The notes: generated from the letters alone by a model not told the origin. A stretch of 64,000 nt of DNA from Phycisphaera sp. (GCA_020639255.1 JACKGZ010000008.1:95981-159980), one strand, 5' to 3'; numbered from the stretch's first letter, positions 9,865-19,162 are shown. Numbers and translations: made by a program.

Positions 9865-10530
9865 ATGAAGAAAATCGCAGCAATATCGCTCGCACTCGTC
9901 GCGGGCACGGCCTCGGCGGACGTCACCGTCGGCGTCGACAACTCAGCGGCCCCGTGGCTCGCGTTCATGAACGTCTTCGAGCTGCCCGCCAACGGCGGTG
10001 GATTCGTTTTCGGCAGCCCGTGGGGCATCCCCGACCTCAACGCTGCGTTCGATGACGGAGCCGGCACGCTCACGCTCAGCCCGAACACCATCGGCGATCC
10101 CGATCCGTTCTGGTACATCGGCGGCGGCGGCCCGGGCGCGGCTGGAAACAAGATCATGGAAGCCAACCTCTATCAGGAGGTCACCGGCGTCTACAACGGC
10201 GACACCGTGATCTTCGAGGGCTCGGTTCTCTCGAATTCGTTCACCTCGGCTCACGATGCAACCGTGTTCATCCGTGACTTTGCCCCGGATTACTCGTCGG
10301 TCGTCGAGACCACTGCATCGCTGAGCGCCGGCGCATTCAGCATCAGCCTCGCCACGATCGCCGACCCGGCACGCCACGTCCAGTGGGGTTTCCAGGTCAA
10401 GGGTGTCAATGTCTGGGTCACCGATGTCGCTCCTTTCGGCAACGCCGTCATCTCGCAGGTTCCCGCACCGGCCTCGGCCGCGCTGCTGGGCCTCGGCGGG
10501 CTCTGTGCCACGCGCCGCCGTCGCAGCTGA
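9865..10530 (+). CDS. Secreted protein with PEP-CTERM-like sorting tail
   Basis: 221 residues from ATG at 9865 with AAGGAGAG upstream. A signal peptide (MKKIAAISLALVAGTASA) is followed by a beta-rich middle with no recognised domain. The tail QVPAPASAALLGLGGLCATRRRR is the planctomycete form of the PEP-CTERM signal: a VPAP motif, a short hydrophobic segment and terminal arginines. Such tails are thought to be recognised by an exosortase. It lies inside the glucan-use locus, so it may be a surface glycan-binding or scaffold protein, but no sequence motif shows this. Confidence 0.75.
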   Translation: MKKIAAISLALVAGTASADVTVGVDNSAAPWLAFMNVFELPANGGGFVFGSPWGIPDLNAAFDDGAGTLTLSPNTIGDPDPFWYIGGGGPGAAGNKIMEANLYQEVTGVYNGDTVIFEGSVLSNSFTSAHDATVFIRDFAPDYSSVVETTASLSAGAFSISLATIADPARHVQWGFQVKGVNVWVTDVAPFGNAVISQVPAPASAALLGLGGLCATRRRRS

Positions 10531-10639
10531 TTCCTCAACTCGCCTTGCGTGGCCGAAAGCCCGCGTGAGGCATTGTTCGTTCGTTGCACACACCCCGTGG
10601 GCGTATTCGCCCCGACCGATCGATAGTGAGGAGAAAACC

Positions 10640-11983
10640 ATGAAGATCAAGAACAGCGCAGTGCTCGCGATCATGGCGATCGCTGGCTCCACCCAAGCTC
10701 AGCTCATCAACCCCAGCTTTGAAACTCCGGGCTTCCCGGGTATTTTCCAGGGCTGGGAGCAGTTCGGCGGCAACATCGGGCCGGACACGACCGAGTTCAT
10801 CCTCGATGGTGCGGTATCCGCGAAGATCTTCGGTGGATTCACGGGCGGATTCAATGTTTCCGGCCTCTTCCAGACCGCTGCGGCTGCAAATCCGGGTGAG
10901 ATCTGGGAAGCCTCAATCAATGTCGGACATATCACCGGCGACCAGCTCCAAGAAGGCGCTCGCGCATTCGTCAGCCTGGTCTACCGCGATGCCGGAGGCG
11001 TAAACATCTACGACTACGCGACCGACGTGCTGCTCCCGGCAAGCCCTGTTGACACCTTTATCTTCAACACGGCCGCTGATGTCGCACCACTGGGTACAGC
11101 CGATGTTCAGATTGTCATCGGGTTTGTACAGGAAGCCCCCACTTCCGACGTCAACGGTGACACGGTCATCGACGTCGCCGATCAGGCCGGTGGTGCGGCG
11201 CACTACGACCTCGCCGGCCTGAGCTTCGTCAGCTCGGGCAACGCCATTCCTTTCCGCAACGGCGGCTTTGAGGAAGGCATCTTCGGTCGTGAATTCGAGT
11301 CATGGACTTCGTTCGGCAACAGCATCGGCAACGTCGGCCAGAACTTCGAGGTTGTCCACGCCGACGGCGCCGCCGCGTGCTTCATCTACGGCCAGTTCAA
11401 CGGCGTGCAGAATGACTCGGGCGTGTTCCAGGGCGTCCCCGCAAGCGCGGGCGAGACCTGGGAAGCCTCCGTCAAGGTCCGCCCTAACCCGGGCGATGAG
11501 CCGGGCGAAGGCAACACCGCCACCCTCTCACTTCTCTTCCTCGACGGCTCGGGCAACGTCCTCTCAGACAACCCCGTGCTCGCCGCCGATCACACCACCA
11601 GCTCGGCCATGTTCCATGACGTGAGTGTCTCCGCAACCGCACCCGCCGGCACCGCAGAGGCCCAGATCGTGCTGGTCTACTCCCAGGCCGAGCCGCTGAG
11701 CGACGTCAACGGCGACACCGTCATCGACGGCGGCGATCAGCCCACCGGCGCGATCATCTTCGACGGCGCGAACCTCGCGCTCGCCGACAACGCCGGTCCC
11801 TGCTGTGACCAGAACGGCGACATGGTCTGCTCGCCCGCCGACTTCTCGGCCTGGGTCGCCAACTTCAACTCGGGCAACCTCAACGCCGACGTCAACCGCG
11901 ACGGCGTCGTGTCGCCCGCCGACTTCTCCGCTTGGGTGGCCTCGTTCAACCTGGGCATCGTCTCGGGCGCGACCTGCAACTGA
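10640..11983 (+). CDS. Secreted duplicated carbohydrate-binding-like protein with dockerin-like C-terminus
   Basis: 447 residues from ATG at 10640 (GAGGAGAAAA upstream). A signal peptide ends near STQAQ. Two tandem homologous domains of about 180 residues follow. Each begins with a 'NPSFE/NGGFEE...W..FG' block, continues with GEIWEASINV or GETWEASVKV, and ends with a calcium-loop-like SDVNGDTVID and DLAGL/DGANL. This pattern resembles CBM4/9-like jelly rolls. Two dockerin-like motifs (DQNGDMVCSPADFSAW, DVNRDGVVSPADFSAW) close the protein. Probably a surface glycan-binding component of the glucan locus; the sugar-binding role is inferred from fold-like pattern and context. Confidence 0.7.
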   Translation: MKIKNSAVLAIMAIAGSTQAQLINPSFETPGFPGIFQGWEQFGGNIGPDTTEFILDGAVSAKIFGGFTGGFNVSGLFQTAAAANPGEIWEASINVGHITGDQLQEGARAFVSLVYRDAGGVNIYDYATDVLLPASPVDTFIFNTAADVAPLGTADVQIVIGFVQEAPTSDVNGDTVIDVADQAGGAAHYDLAGLSFVSSGNAIPFRNGGFEEGIFGREFESWTSFGNSIGNVGQNFEVVHADGAAACFIYGQFNGVQNDSGVFQGVPASAGETWEASVKVRPNPGDEPGEGNTATLSLLFLDGSGNVLSDNPVLAADHTTSSAMFHDVSVSATAPAGTAEAQIVLVYSQAEPLSDVNGDTVIDGGDQPTGAIIFDGANLALADNAGPCCDQNGDMVCSPADFSAWVANFNSGNLNADVNRDGVVSPADFSAWVASFNLGIVSGATCN

Positions 11984-12009
11984 ATCTGATATGGTTTGAC
12001 TCCTGATCC

Positions 12010-12042
12010 GGGGTGCGTCGGATGACTCCGGCGCACCCCTTT
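12010..12042 (+). terminator. Rho-independent terminator-like hairpin after the secreted protein gene
   Basis: Stem GGGGTGCGTCGG pairs with CCGGCGCACCCC (one T-G wobble), loop ATGACT, followed by TTT. It sits 26 bases after the stop at 11983 and only a few bases before the binding-protein start at 12047, so the importer genes probably have little separate promoter space or depend on read-through. The U-run is short. Confidence 0.6.
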
Positions 12043-12046
12043 GCGC

Positions 12047-13495
12047 ATGGAAGAGCGATTGACCGCTACGCCCACACGAACTCGGCGCTCGATACTATCG
12101 AGCCCATGGTCCTACGCATTTTCTCCCGGCGTCATCGTCATGATCGCGCTCGCACTCATCTCGGGCGCCTGGATCCTCGTCGACGGCTCGCGAGAACACT
12201 CAGGCGAACTCTCGATGTGGACGTTCGCAGAGCCCCACTACGCCATTTATGTCCCTGCGGTGAAAGAGTGGAACGCGGGACAACACGTCCCCGTCGACAT
12301 GCACCTCATCGGCAGACAGGTCATGGACCGACGCCTCCTCGGTGGTTTCCTCGGCTCGGTGCCCACCGCCGACGTCATCGAAGCCGAACGTTCGACCGCC
12401 AGCCTCGCGTTCGCCGGCCCGCTCGAGGCCGTGGGCTTTGTCGATCTCACCGACCGCCTCCGTGCCGAGGGCATTCTCGATGTGCTCAACCCGCCCTCGC
12501 TCAGCCCCTGGACCTACGGCGGTCGCGTCTTCGGCATCCCACACGACGTCCACCCGGTCATGCTCGGCTATCGCGCCGACATCGTCGAGGCCGCGGGCAT
12601 CGACATGGATTCCATCGAAACCTGGGACGACCTCTTCGAAGCGCTCCGCCCGCTGCAATCCAAGGCCGGCGACGGCGGCTCGGGCGTTGATCGCTACATC
12701 ATGAGCATCTGGGACAGCGAGTCCGACATGATCGAGACCCTGCTCCTCCAAGCCGGCGGCGGCGCGTTCACCGACACGGGTGAGCTTGCGATCGATCGCG
12801 ACGTCAACGTCGAGAAGGTCGCCCGCATGGTCAGCTGGATGGTCGGCCCCGACCGGGTCGCCACGCATGTGCCAGAGTTCAGCCCGACGGGCGACCGCCT
12901 CAAGGTCGAGGGCCACGCGCTGTGCTACCTCATGCCCGACTGGATGTGCAACGTCTGGCGTCGAAACGTTCCGACACTCGAAGGCAAAGTCAAAGTCATG
13001 CCCTTGCCGGCGTGGGAACCGGGCGGCCGACGCACAAGCGTCTGGGGCGGCTCGATGCTGGGCATCGCCAAAACCACCAAGGACATCGACGCGGCGTGGG
13101 CATTCGCCAAGCATCTCTACCTCTCCGAAGAACTCGCGCTCGAGCTCTACCGCGTGGGCGACATCGTCACCCCCGTGCGCGAGCACTGGGACAACCCGCT
13201 TTTCGATGAGCCCGATGCGTACTTCTCAGGGCAGCGCAAGGGCCGCATGTACATCGATCTGGCGCCCGACGTGCCTCTTCGCGCCGCCACGCCTTACTTC
13301 ACCCAGGCCCGCGCCGCCGTGCAGAATGCCGTCAGCCGGACGCGCACCGAGGCCGAGAAGGCAGGCATCTACGACGCGAAGTCCATCGAGCCCATCGCCC
13401 GCCGCCAACTCGAACTCGCCCAGCGCGAGGTTGCCAGTCTCATCGAACGCAACGCCTTCCACCGCGACAGTGTCGCCAAGGGAGGCGACGAGTGA
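12047..13495 (+). CDS. ABC sugar importer, extracellular solute-binding protein (family 1), membrane-anchored
   Basis: 482 residues. Family 1 binding-protein features: SMWTFAEPHYAIYVPAVKEW near the N-terminus, GRVFGIPHDVHPVMLGYRAD, ETWDDLFEAL, and WGGSMLGIAKTTKD.DAAWAFAKHLY. A single hydrophobic helix (SPGVIVMIALALISGAWILV) replaces a lipobox, so it is probably held in the inner membrane by an uncleaved anchor. It is first of a tight operon with two permeases and GH1/GH-A glycosidases. The start is not certain: no strong SD, and it lies just behind a terminator hairpin; a TTG at 12041 is in frame. Confidence 0.88.
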   Translation: MEERLTATPTRTRRSILSSPWSYAFSPGVIVMIALALISGAWILVDGSREHSGELSMWTFAEPHYAIYVPAVKEWNAGQHVPVDMHLIGRQVMDRRLLGGFLGSVPTADVIEAERSTASLAFAGPLEAVGFVDLTDRLRAEGILDVLNPPSLSPWTYGGRVFGIPHDVHPVMLGYRADIVEAAGIDMDSIETWDDLFEALRPLQSKAGDGGSGVDRYIMSIWDSESDMIETLLLQAGGGAFTDTGELAIDRDVNVEKVARMVSWMVGPDRVATHVPEFSPTGDRLKVEGHALCYLMPDWMCNVWRRNVPTLEGKVKVMPLPAWEPGGRRTSVWGGSMLGIAKTTKDIDAAWAFAKHLYLSEELALELYRVGDIVTPVREHWDNPLFDEPDAYFSGQRKGRMYIDLAPDVPLRAATPYFTQARAAVQNAVSRTRTEAEKAGIYDAKSIEPIARRQLELAQREVASLIERNAFHRDSVAKGGDE

Positions 13496-14433
13496 ACGCC
13501 AAGGCGAAACCCAAGTCGAACTTCGCGCCGTACATGCTGATCGCGCCCTTCATGGTGCTCTTCATCGTCTTCACGCTCGTGCCGCTGATCCAGGCGGTCC
13601 CGCTCGCCACGCACCACACGTTCGGCCCGAGCGCCACGCAGTACGTCGGCTTCGAGAAGTTCTCCCAGGCCCTCCACGACCCTCGGTTCTGGACGGCGAT
13701 GCGCAACACACTCCTCTTCACCGCCGGCTCGGTATTTATCCAGCTGCCCGTCGCGCTCGGGCTGGCGATGCTCCTCAACAAGCCGGGCATCAAGGGCCGC
13801 GGCTTCTTCCGACTGCTTTTCTTCTCGCCACAGCTCGTCGGGCTCGTCTTCGTCGCGGTGCTCGCATCGGTGATGTTCCAGAAACAGAAGGGCCTCGTCA
13901 ATTCGCTGCTCGCCGGCGGCGCCGACTGGCTCAGAGGTCTGCCCCTGCTGCATGCCAATTCCTGGCTTCCCTCTCGCTCTGACCTTCTCGGCATCCCCTG
14001 GCTCGAAACGCTCGCCCTGCCCACGCTCATCATCACTGCGCTCTGGATGTACGCGGGCTTCAACATGGTCTACTTCCTCGCCGCGCTGCAGAATGTCCCG
14101 CGCGAGCTCGAAGAAGCCGCCATGATCGACGGCGCCGGCCCGTGGAAACGTTTCACGAACGTCATCCTGCCGTCCATCCGCCCAGTAGGCATCTTCGTCG
14201 TCCTGCTCTCGGTCATCGGGAGCATCCAGGTCTTCGAGCTCGCCTACATCATGCTCCGCGAGGGCGTGGGCGTGCAGGACAAGGGCCTCACGCTCGTCAC
14301 CTACCTCTTCAAGAGCGGCTTCGAGATCGGTGACCTCGGCTACGCCACTGCGATCGGCTGGGTGATCGCCGTCATGCTCGCGGCAGCCGCCGTCACGCAA
14401 CGCGTACTCCAGCGCCGGGAGATGACCGCATGA
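13492..14433 (+). CDS. ABC sugar importer permease, MalF/UgpA type
   Basis: 313 residues from GTG at 13492, overlapping the binding-protein stop (GTGA). Six or so hydrophobic segments; the cytoplasmic EAA loop reads ELEEAAMIDGAGPWKRFTNV followed by ILPSIRP, where the transporter ATPase docks. It forms the heterodimeric channel with the next gene. No ATPase (MsmK/UgpC type) is encoded in the operon, so a shared ATPase elsewhere in the genome is expected, as known for several CUT1 importers. Confidence 0.92.
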   Translation: MNAKAKPKSNFAPYMLIAPFMVLFIVFTLVPLIQAVPLATHHTFGPSATQYVGFEKFSQALHDPRFWTAMRNTLLFTAGSVFIQLPVALGLAMLLNKPGIKGRGFFRLLFFSPQLVGLVFVAVLASVMFQKQKGLVNSLLAGGADWLRGLPLLHANSWLPSRSDLLGIPWLETLALPTLIITALWMYAGFNMVYFLAALQNVPRELEEAAMIDGAGPWKRFTNVILPSIRPVGIFVVLLSVIGSIQVFELAYIMLREGVGVQDKGLTLVTYLFKSGFEIGDLGYATAIGWVIAVMLAAAAVTQRVLQRREMTA

Positions 14434-15299
14434 GCGCCGGCAGCCGCAAATCCAAGGCGACGACCTTCATCCTCGTCCACGCGATGCTGCTCGTCGTGTC
14501 CGTGGTCGTTGTCGTGCCGCTGCTCTACCTCGTCATCAGCGCCTTCAAGACCGAGCAGGGATTCCTCGAATACCTCTTCCTCCCCAAAGGCGACGGCTTC
14601 CTCGGCATCGACTGGAACGAACTCACAACCGACCAGATCGAACGTCTTTTCAAGGGCGACATCGGCATCGGCAGAGCCCTCGCCAACTCCATCTTCCTCT
14701 CGGCAACGACAGCGGTCCTCGGCACACTCATCTGCGCCGCAGCGGGCTACGCGTCCGCCGCGCTGCGATTCCGCGGACGCAAGTCCTTTGAATGGCTCGT
14801 CCTGGCTGCGCTCATTATCCCGCCGCCGCTGCTCATCGCGCCAAGCTACCAATGGCTCCACACGCTGGGCCTGCTCGACAGCTACGCGGGCCTGATCCTC
14901 CCTGCCATCGCGCCGGCTTTCGGCGTCTACCTCTTCCGCCAGGCCACCCTCCAGAGCGTGCCCAGTTCGATCATCGAGGCCGCCCGCATCGACGGCGCGG
15001 GCGACTTCCAGATCTTCGCCGTGATCGCCCTGCCGATGCTCCGCCCCATGGTCGGTGCTTTTATCATCATCACCTTCCTAGCGATGTGGAATAACTTCAT
15101 TGGGCCGCAAATCGTTCTGCAGTCCGCCGAGAAGCAGCCGCTGTCGGTCGTCATCTACCAGACACAGACGGCCTACTACAGCGACTACGGTCTCTTAATG
15201 GCGGGGACACTTGTCTCCGTCCTGCCGGTCATGATCCTGTTCCTGGTCTTGCAACGCGACTTCATCTCGGGCCTGGCCTCGGGCGCGGTGAAGGGTTGA
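14430..15299 (+). CDS. ABC sugar importer permease, MalG/UgpE type
   Basis: 289 residues, overlapping the upstream permease by 4 bases (ATGA). It has an N-terminal transmembrane segment, the conserved region ALRFRGRKSFEWLVLAALII, and the EAA motif SSIIEAARIDGAGDFQIF preceding VIALPMLRP. It pairs with the MalF-type permease to make the CUT1-family channel. The following GH1 gene starts 17 bases after its stop, so uptake and intracellular hydrolysis are genetically coupled. Confidence 0.92.
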   Translation: MSAGSRKSKATTFILVHAMLLVVSVVVVVPLLYLVISAFKTEQGFLEYLFLPKGDGFLGIDWNELTTDQIERLFKGDIGIGRALANSIFLSATTAVLGTLICAAAGYASAALRFRGRKSFEWLVLAALIIPPPLLIAPSYQWLHTLGLLDSYAGLILPAIAPAFGVYLFRQATLQSVPSSIIEAARIDGAGDFQIFAVIALPMLRPMVGAFIIITFLAMWNNFIGPQIVLQSAEKQPLSVVIYQTQTAYYSDYGLLMAGTLVSVLPVMILFLVLQRDFISGLASGAVKG

Positions 15300-15316
15300 A
15301 CCGATACGGAGTGAGT

Positions 15317-16723
15317 ATGTCGAATCACACACGCACGTTTCCATCCGACTTTGTCTGGGGCGCAGCCGCCAGCAGCTATCAGATCGAGGGCGGCGCCGAG
15401 CCGAGCCAACGCGGACAATGCATCTGGGACGAATTCGGTCGCAGGCCCGGCATGGTCCGCGGTGGCGACACAGGCCGAGTCGCATGCGAACACGTCGACC
15501 GATACAAGGAAGACGTCCAGCTCATGAAGGCCATGGGTCTCAAGGCCTACCGACTCTCGATCTGTTGGCCCCGTGTCCTGCCCGACGGCACCGGAAAGGT
15601 CAACGAACAAGGCCTCGCCTTCTACGACAACCTCATCGATGAGCTACTCGCCAACGGCATCGAGCCGTGGGTCACGCTCTACCACTGGGACTACCCCGTC
15701 GCCCTCCACCGCCGCGGCGGCTGGCTCAACCCGGCTAGCTCCGACTGGTTCGCCGAGTACTCGCGCGTCGTCGTCGATCGCCTCTCCGACCGCGTCACCA
15801 AGTGGTTCACGATCAACGAGCCGCAGGTCTTCATCGGCATCGGATTCGGCACGGGCGAGCACGCCCCGGGCATGAAGCTCTCGATGGACGACCAGCTCCG
15901 CATGAGCCACAACGTCGTCCTCGCCCACGGCAAGAGCGCCCGCATCATCCGCGAGCACGCCAAGAAAGAGCCCATGCTCGGGTGGGCACCCGTCGGTGTC
16001 TGCGGCATCCCGGCGACCGAATCCGTCGAGGACATCGACGCCGCACGCCAGCACACCATCGGCACCGGCGAGAACCCGATCTGGAGCAACACGCTCTTCG
16101 GTGACCCTGTCTTCTTCGGCTCGTACCCCGAGCAGCTCGAACCCCGCATGGACAAGGTCCTCCACGCCGGCTGGCGCAACGACATGAAGACCGTCTGCCA
16201 GCCGATGGATTTCTACGGCGTCAACATCTACCGGGGCGATCTCGTCCGCGCTGGCCAGGACGGCAAACCAAGCATCATCCCGCCCGGCGTCGGTACGCCC
16301 CGATCCGACTTCGGATGGGAGATCACACCCGACGTCCTCCGATGGGGAGCGCAGTTCCTATTCGAGCGCTATCAGAAGCCCATCATCATCACCGAGAACG
16401 GCATGTCCAACGCCGACTGGCTCGATCTCTCCGGACGAGTGCAGGATCCACAGCGCATCGACTACATCGCCAGGCACCTGCGAGGGCTCCGGCTCGCGAT
16501 GGACGACGACATCCCCGTCATGGGCTACTTCCACTGGTCGCTCATGGACAACTTCGAGTGGGCCGAGGGCTACCACCAGCGTTTCGGCCTCATCCACGTC
16601 GACTTCGTCACACAGCAGCGCACGCTCAAAAGCTCCGCGTACTACTACCGCAACGTCATCGAAACCGACGGCGCCTCCATCTGGGAGAACACCAGCCGCA
16701 CCAGCGAGGGAGCCGAGCAGTGA
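15317..16723 (+). CDS. Family 1 beta-glucosidase
   Basis: 468 residues from ATG at 15317 (CGGAGTGAG upstream; the TTG at 15296 is less likely). GH1 hallmarks: FVWGAAASSYQIEGG at the N-terminus, acid/base E168 in WFTINEPQ, nucleophile E360 in PIIITENGMSN, and YFHWSLMDNFEWAEGY near the C-terminus. No signal peptide, so it is cytoplasmic and would split imported beta-linked oligosaccharides to glucose. It lies directly behind the importer permeases and ends overlapping the next glycosidase gene (GTGA). Bond specificity cannot be told by sequence alone. Confidence 0.95.
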   Translation: MSNHTRTFPSDFVWGAAASSYQIEGGAEPSQRGQCIWDEFGRRPGMVRGGDTGRVACEHVDRYKEDVQLMKAMGLKAYRLSICWPRVLPDGTGKVNEQGLAFYDNLIDELLANGIEPWVTLYHWDYPVALHRRGGWLNPASSDWFAEYSRVVVDRLSDRVTKWFTINEPQVFIGIGFGTGEHAPGMKLSMDDQLRMSHNVVLAHGKSARIIREHAKKEPMLGWAPVGVCGIPATESVEDIDAARQHTIGTGENPIWSNTLFGDPVFFGSYPEQLEPRMDKVLHAGWRNDMKTVCQPMDFYGVNIYRGDLVRAGQDGKPSIIPPGVGTPRSDFGWEITPDVLRWGAQFLFERYQKPIIITENGMSNADWLDLSGRVQDPQRIDYIARHLRGLRLAMDDDIPVMGYFHWSLMDNFEWAEGYHQRFGLIHVDFVTQQRTLKSSAYYYRNVIETDGASIWENTSRTSEGAEQ

Positions 16724-18003
16724 TCAAACGATTTATCCTCGCGTTCATCTGTCTCACCACCAGCGCCACCGCTCAGACCGTCCGAGTCGAGCAGGCACCG
16801 GACACCGGCTTCTGGCAGATCCTCGTCGACGGCCAGCCCTATTTCGTCAACGGCGCCGGTGGCGACACCAACCTCGAACTCCTGGCTTCCCTCGGCGGCA
16901 ACACCATCCGCACCTGGGGAGCCGACCAGCTCGAACCCCGCGTCTGGCCCGATGGTCGCGAGATGTCGCTCCTCGACCGCGCCCAAGAACTGGGCCTCAA
17001 GGTCTGCGCCGGGTACTGGGTCGAGCACCCGAACCACGGCTTCAACTACGACGACAAAGCCGCCGTCGAAGCGCAGCTCGAAGAGATCCGGGCCGTCGTC
17101 AACAAATGGAAGGACCACCCAGCGCTACTCATGTGGGGCGTGGGCAACGAGGTCGCCGGCCCCGACATGGCCCGCGTCTTCCGCGAACTCAACGCAATCT
17201 CCAAGGAGATCAAGAAACTCGACCCGAATCACCCAACCTACACGTCGACCGCTGGCATCTGGCCCAGTCACGCTGCACTCTTCGCGCAGAATTGCCCCGA
17301 CATCGACGTCCTGGGTGTCAACGCATACGCCGGCCTCCCCGCAGTCCCGCAGGAACTCCTCCGCCAGGGCTACGACGGGCCCTATCTCATCACCGAATAC
17401 GGCCCCATCGGTCACTGGGAATGCGCCGTCACCCCGTGGGGCGCCGAGATCGAGCAGCCCTCAGCCGACAAGGCCCGCACCTACGCCGCCTTCCACCACT
17501 CCGCCATTACGAACCAGCCCAATCGCGCCCTCGGCGGGCTCATCTTCCTCTGGGGGCAGAAGCAGGAACGCACCGACACCTGGTACAGCATGTTCCTGAC
17601 CACGGGCGAGAAGACCGCAACAGTTGACGAACTCGCCAGGATCTGGTCGGGCACATACCCCGGCAACCGCGCCCCGCTCGTCGAAGGCATCGAGTCCGAT
17701 CTCTTCTTCGCGACCGCTAAGCCCGGCTCCAAGCATGCCGCGTCGGTGAGCGTCTCCGATCCCGAAAGCGACGACCTCACATACGAATGGGTCGTCCGGC
17801 GCGAAAGCTCCGACAAACAGCACGGCGGCGCCTTCGAACAAGCGCCCCAAGACGTGCCCGGTGCTGTCCACTCAAGCAGTTCCGGCGCATCCGTCCGTGT
17901 CACAGTCCCCGAAGCACCCGGCGCGTACCGGCTCCATGTCTACGTCCGCGACGACCATGGCGGCGCGGGCACCGCCAACATCCCGTTCCAGGTCAAGAAC
18001 TGA
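16720..18003 (+). CDS. Secreted clan GH-A (GH2-TIM-barrel-like) glycosidase with C-terminal Ig-like domain
   Basis: 427 residues from GTG at 16720, overlapping the GH1 stop. Signal peptide to about residue 19. A TIM-barrel glycosidase follows: INGAGGDT-like entry (VNGAGGDTNLELLASLGGN), HPALLMWGVGNEV with acid/base candidate E144, and PYLITEYGPIG with nucleophile candidate E226, an arrangement shared by GH2/GH5-type families. Residues from about 330 look like an Ig/PKD-like domain (NRAPLVEGI, SVSDPESDDLTYEWVV, AYRLHVYVRDDHGG). The exact CAZy family is not certain; beta-glucan or beta-glycoside cleavage is inferred from context. It overlaps the convergent galactokinase by 11 bases. Confidence 0.75.
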   Translation: MIKRFILAFICLTTSATAQTVRVEQAPDTGFWQILVDGQPYFVNGAGGDTNLELLASLGGNTIRTWGADQLEPRVWPDGREMSLLDRAQELGLKVCAGYWVEHPNHGFNYDDKAAVEAQLEEIRAVVNKWKDHPALLMWGVGNEVAGPDMARVFRELNAISKEIKKLDPNHPTYTSTAGIWPSHAALFAQNCPDIDVLGVNAYAGLPAVPQELLRQGYDGPYLITEYGPIGHWECAVTPWGAEIEQPSADKARTYAAFHHSAITNQPNRALGGLIFLWGQKQERTDTWYSMFLTTGEKTATVDELARIWSGTYPGNRAPLVEGIESDLFFATAKPGSKHAASVSVSDPESDDLTYEWVVRRESSDKQHGGAFEQAPQDVPGAVHSSSSGASVRVTVPEAPGAYRLHVYVRDDHGGAGTANIPFQVKN

Positions 18004-19162
18004 CCAGAAACCCGCTCGCACCGCCCACAGCCCGCACCGCGAACACCTCGCCGATGCGGCCCGTGCGCGATTCGTACGCCGCTGCAAGCTCACGCGAGAC
18101 CCGCTCCGCCCGCTCGCGCCGGGCCAGAACCACCGCGCACCCGCCCATTCCCGCCCCAGTCATCCGAGCGCCGTACACCCCATCAATCGACTGCGCGCAC
18201 TCAACCATCGCGTCGAGCGATTCGCCCGTGATCCGAAAGTCATCACGAAGCGACGCGTGCGAGTCATTCATGATCTCGCCCGCCTTGGCCCACTGCCCCG
18301 CGTTAACCGCCTCGCCGAACGCGAGCACCCGCGCGTTTTCGGTCACGACGTGCCTCGCGCAGCGCATGGGTTCATCGTCACTGCCCGGCACATCTCGCAC
18401 ATCACGCAGCGAGCGCACCCCGAGCCGCCCAGCCGCCTCCTCGCACGCCCGCCGGCGGTCCGCGTACGCGCTGCCCGCGAGCGTCCGCGGCTGGCGCGTG
18501 TCCGCCACAAGCACCGCCACCTCCGACTCGTCGATCTCTACGCGCTCGACCCCGAGCGATCGACAATCCAGCAGCATCGCCGAGCCCGCTTCCGCGCCCG
18601 CGATGACCGCCTGATCCATGATCCCGCAGGGCACGCCCGCGTACTCATGCTCGACACGTTGACACAGCTCCGCCTTCGCCATCACGCCAAGACTTCGCCC
18701 AGCGAGCATCTCGATCAGCGTCGCGATCCCCACGCAGAGCGCCGCGCTGCTCGACAGCCCGCTCCCCGTCGGTACGCTCGACTCAATCCAAAGATCAAGC
18801 CCACCCACCAAAAGCCCAGCCCCGGCGCAGAGATCAACCACACCCCGCACATACCGCGTCCATCCGCCTTCATCGTCAACTTCGCCCAGCGTCACGACGC
18901 GCCCCTCGCGAGATGACCCCGCACGCACCGAACCATCCCCGCGAACCGCACCGGCCACCGCGGTGAACCGATCGATCGCCATCGGCAGCACGAACCCCTC
19001 GCTGTAATCCGTGTGATCGCCGATCAGGTTGACACGACCTGGCGCGATCGCCACGGCTTCGGGCTTGCGGCCGAATCGATCGGTGAACGCCGCGGTGGCT
19101 CGCTCCAGGATGGCCGCTCGAGCGTCGTCGGCTTGGCTCTGATTCACCGGCACGATGGGCAC
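17993..19162 (-). CDS. galK: Galactokinase
   Basis: 389 residues of the GHMP kinase family. Galactokinase signature APGRVNLIGDHTDYSEGFVLP at residues about 41-61, the ATP-binding VPTGSGLSSSAA, and the C-terminal GARMTGAGMGGCAVVL. Phosphorylates galactose to galactose-1-phosphate in the Leloir pathway. It is convergent with the glycosidase operon and divergent from the Ser/Thr kinase at 19285. No other Leloir genes are in the window. Its neighbourhood suggests that galactose may be among the sugars released, but it may simply border the locus. Confidence 0.95.
   Translation of the reverse strand: MPIVPVNQSQADDARAAILERATAAFTDRFGRKPEAVAIAPGRVNLIGDHTDYSEGFVLPMAIDRFTAVAGAVRGDGSVRAGSSREGRVVTLGEVDDEGGWTRYVRGVVDLCAGAGLLVGGLDLWIESSVPTGSGLSSSAALCVGIATLIEMLAGRSLGVMAKAELCQRVEHEYAGVPCGIMDQAVIAGAEAGSAMLLDCRSLGVERVEIDESEVAVLVADTRQPRTLAGSAYADRRRACEEAAGRLGVRSLRDVRDVPGSDDEPMRCARHVVTENARVLAFGEAVNAGQWAKAGEIMNDSHASLRDDFRITGESLDAMVECAQSIDGVYGARMTGAGMGGCAVVLARRERAERVSRELAAAYESRTGRIGEVFAVRAVGGASGFLVSS

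Noticed and set aside
13369..14400. 343-codon minus-strand frame opposite the permease gene
   Set aside because: Glu/Asp/Arg-rich shadow of the permease codons, with no domain.
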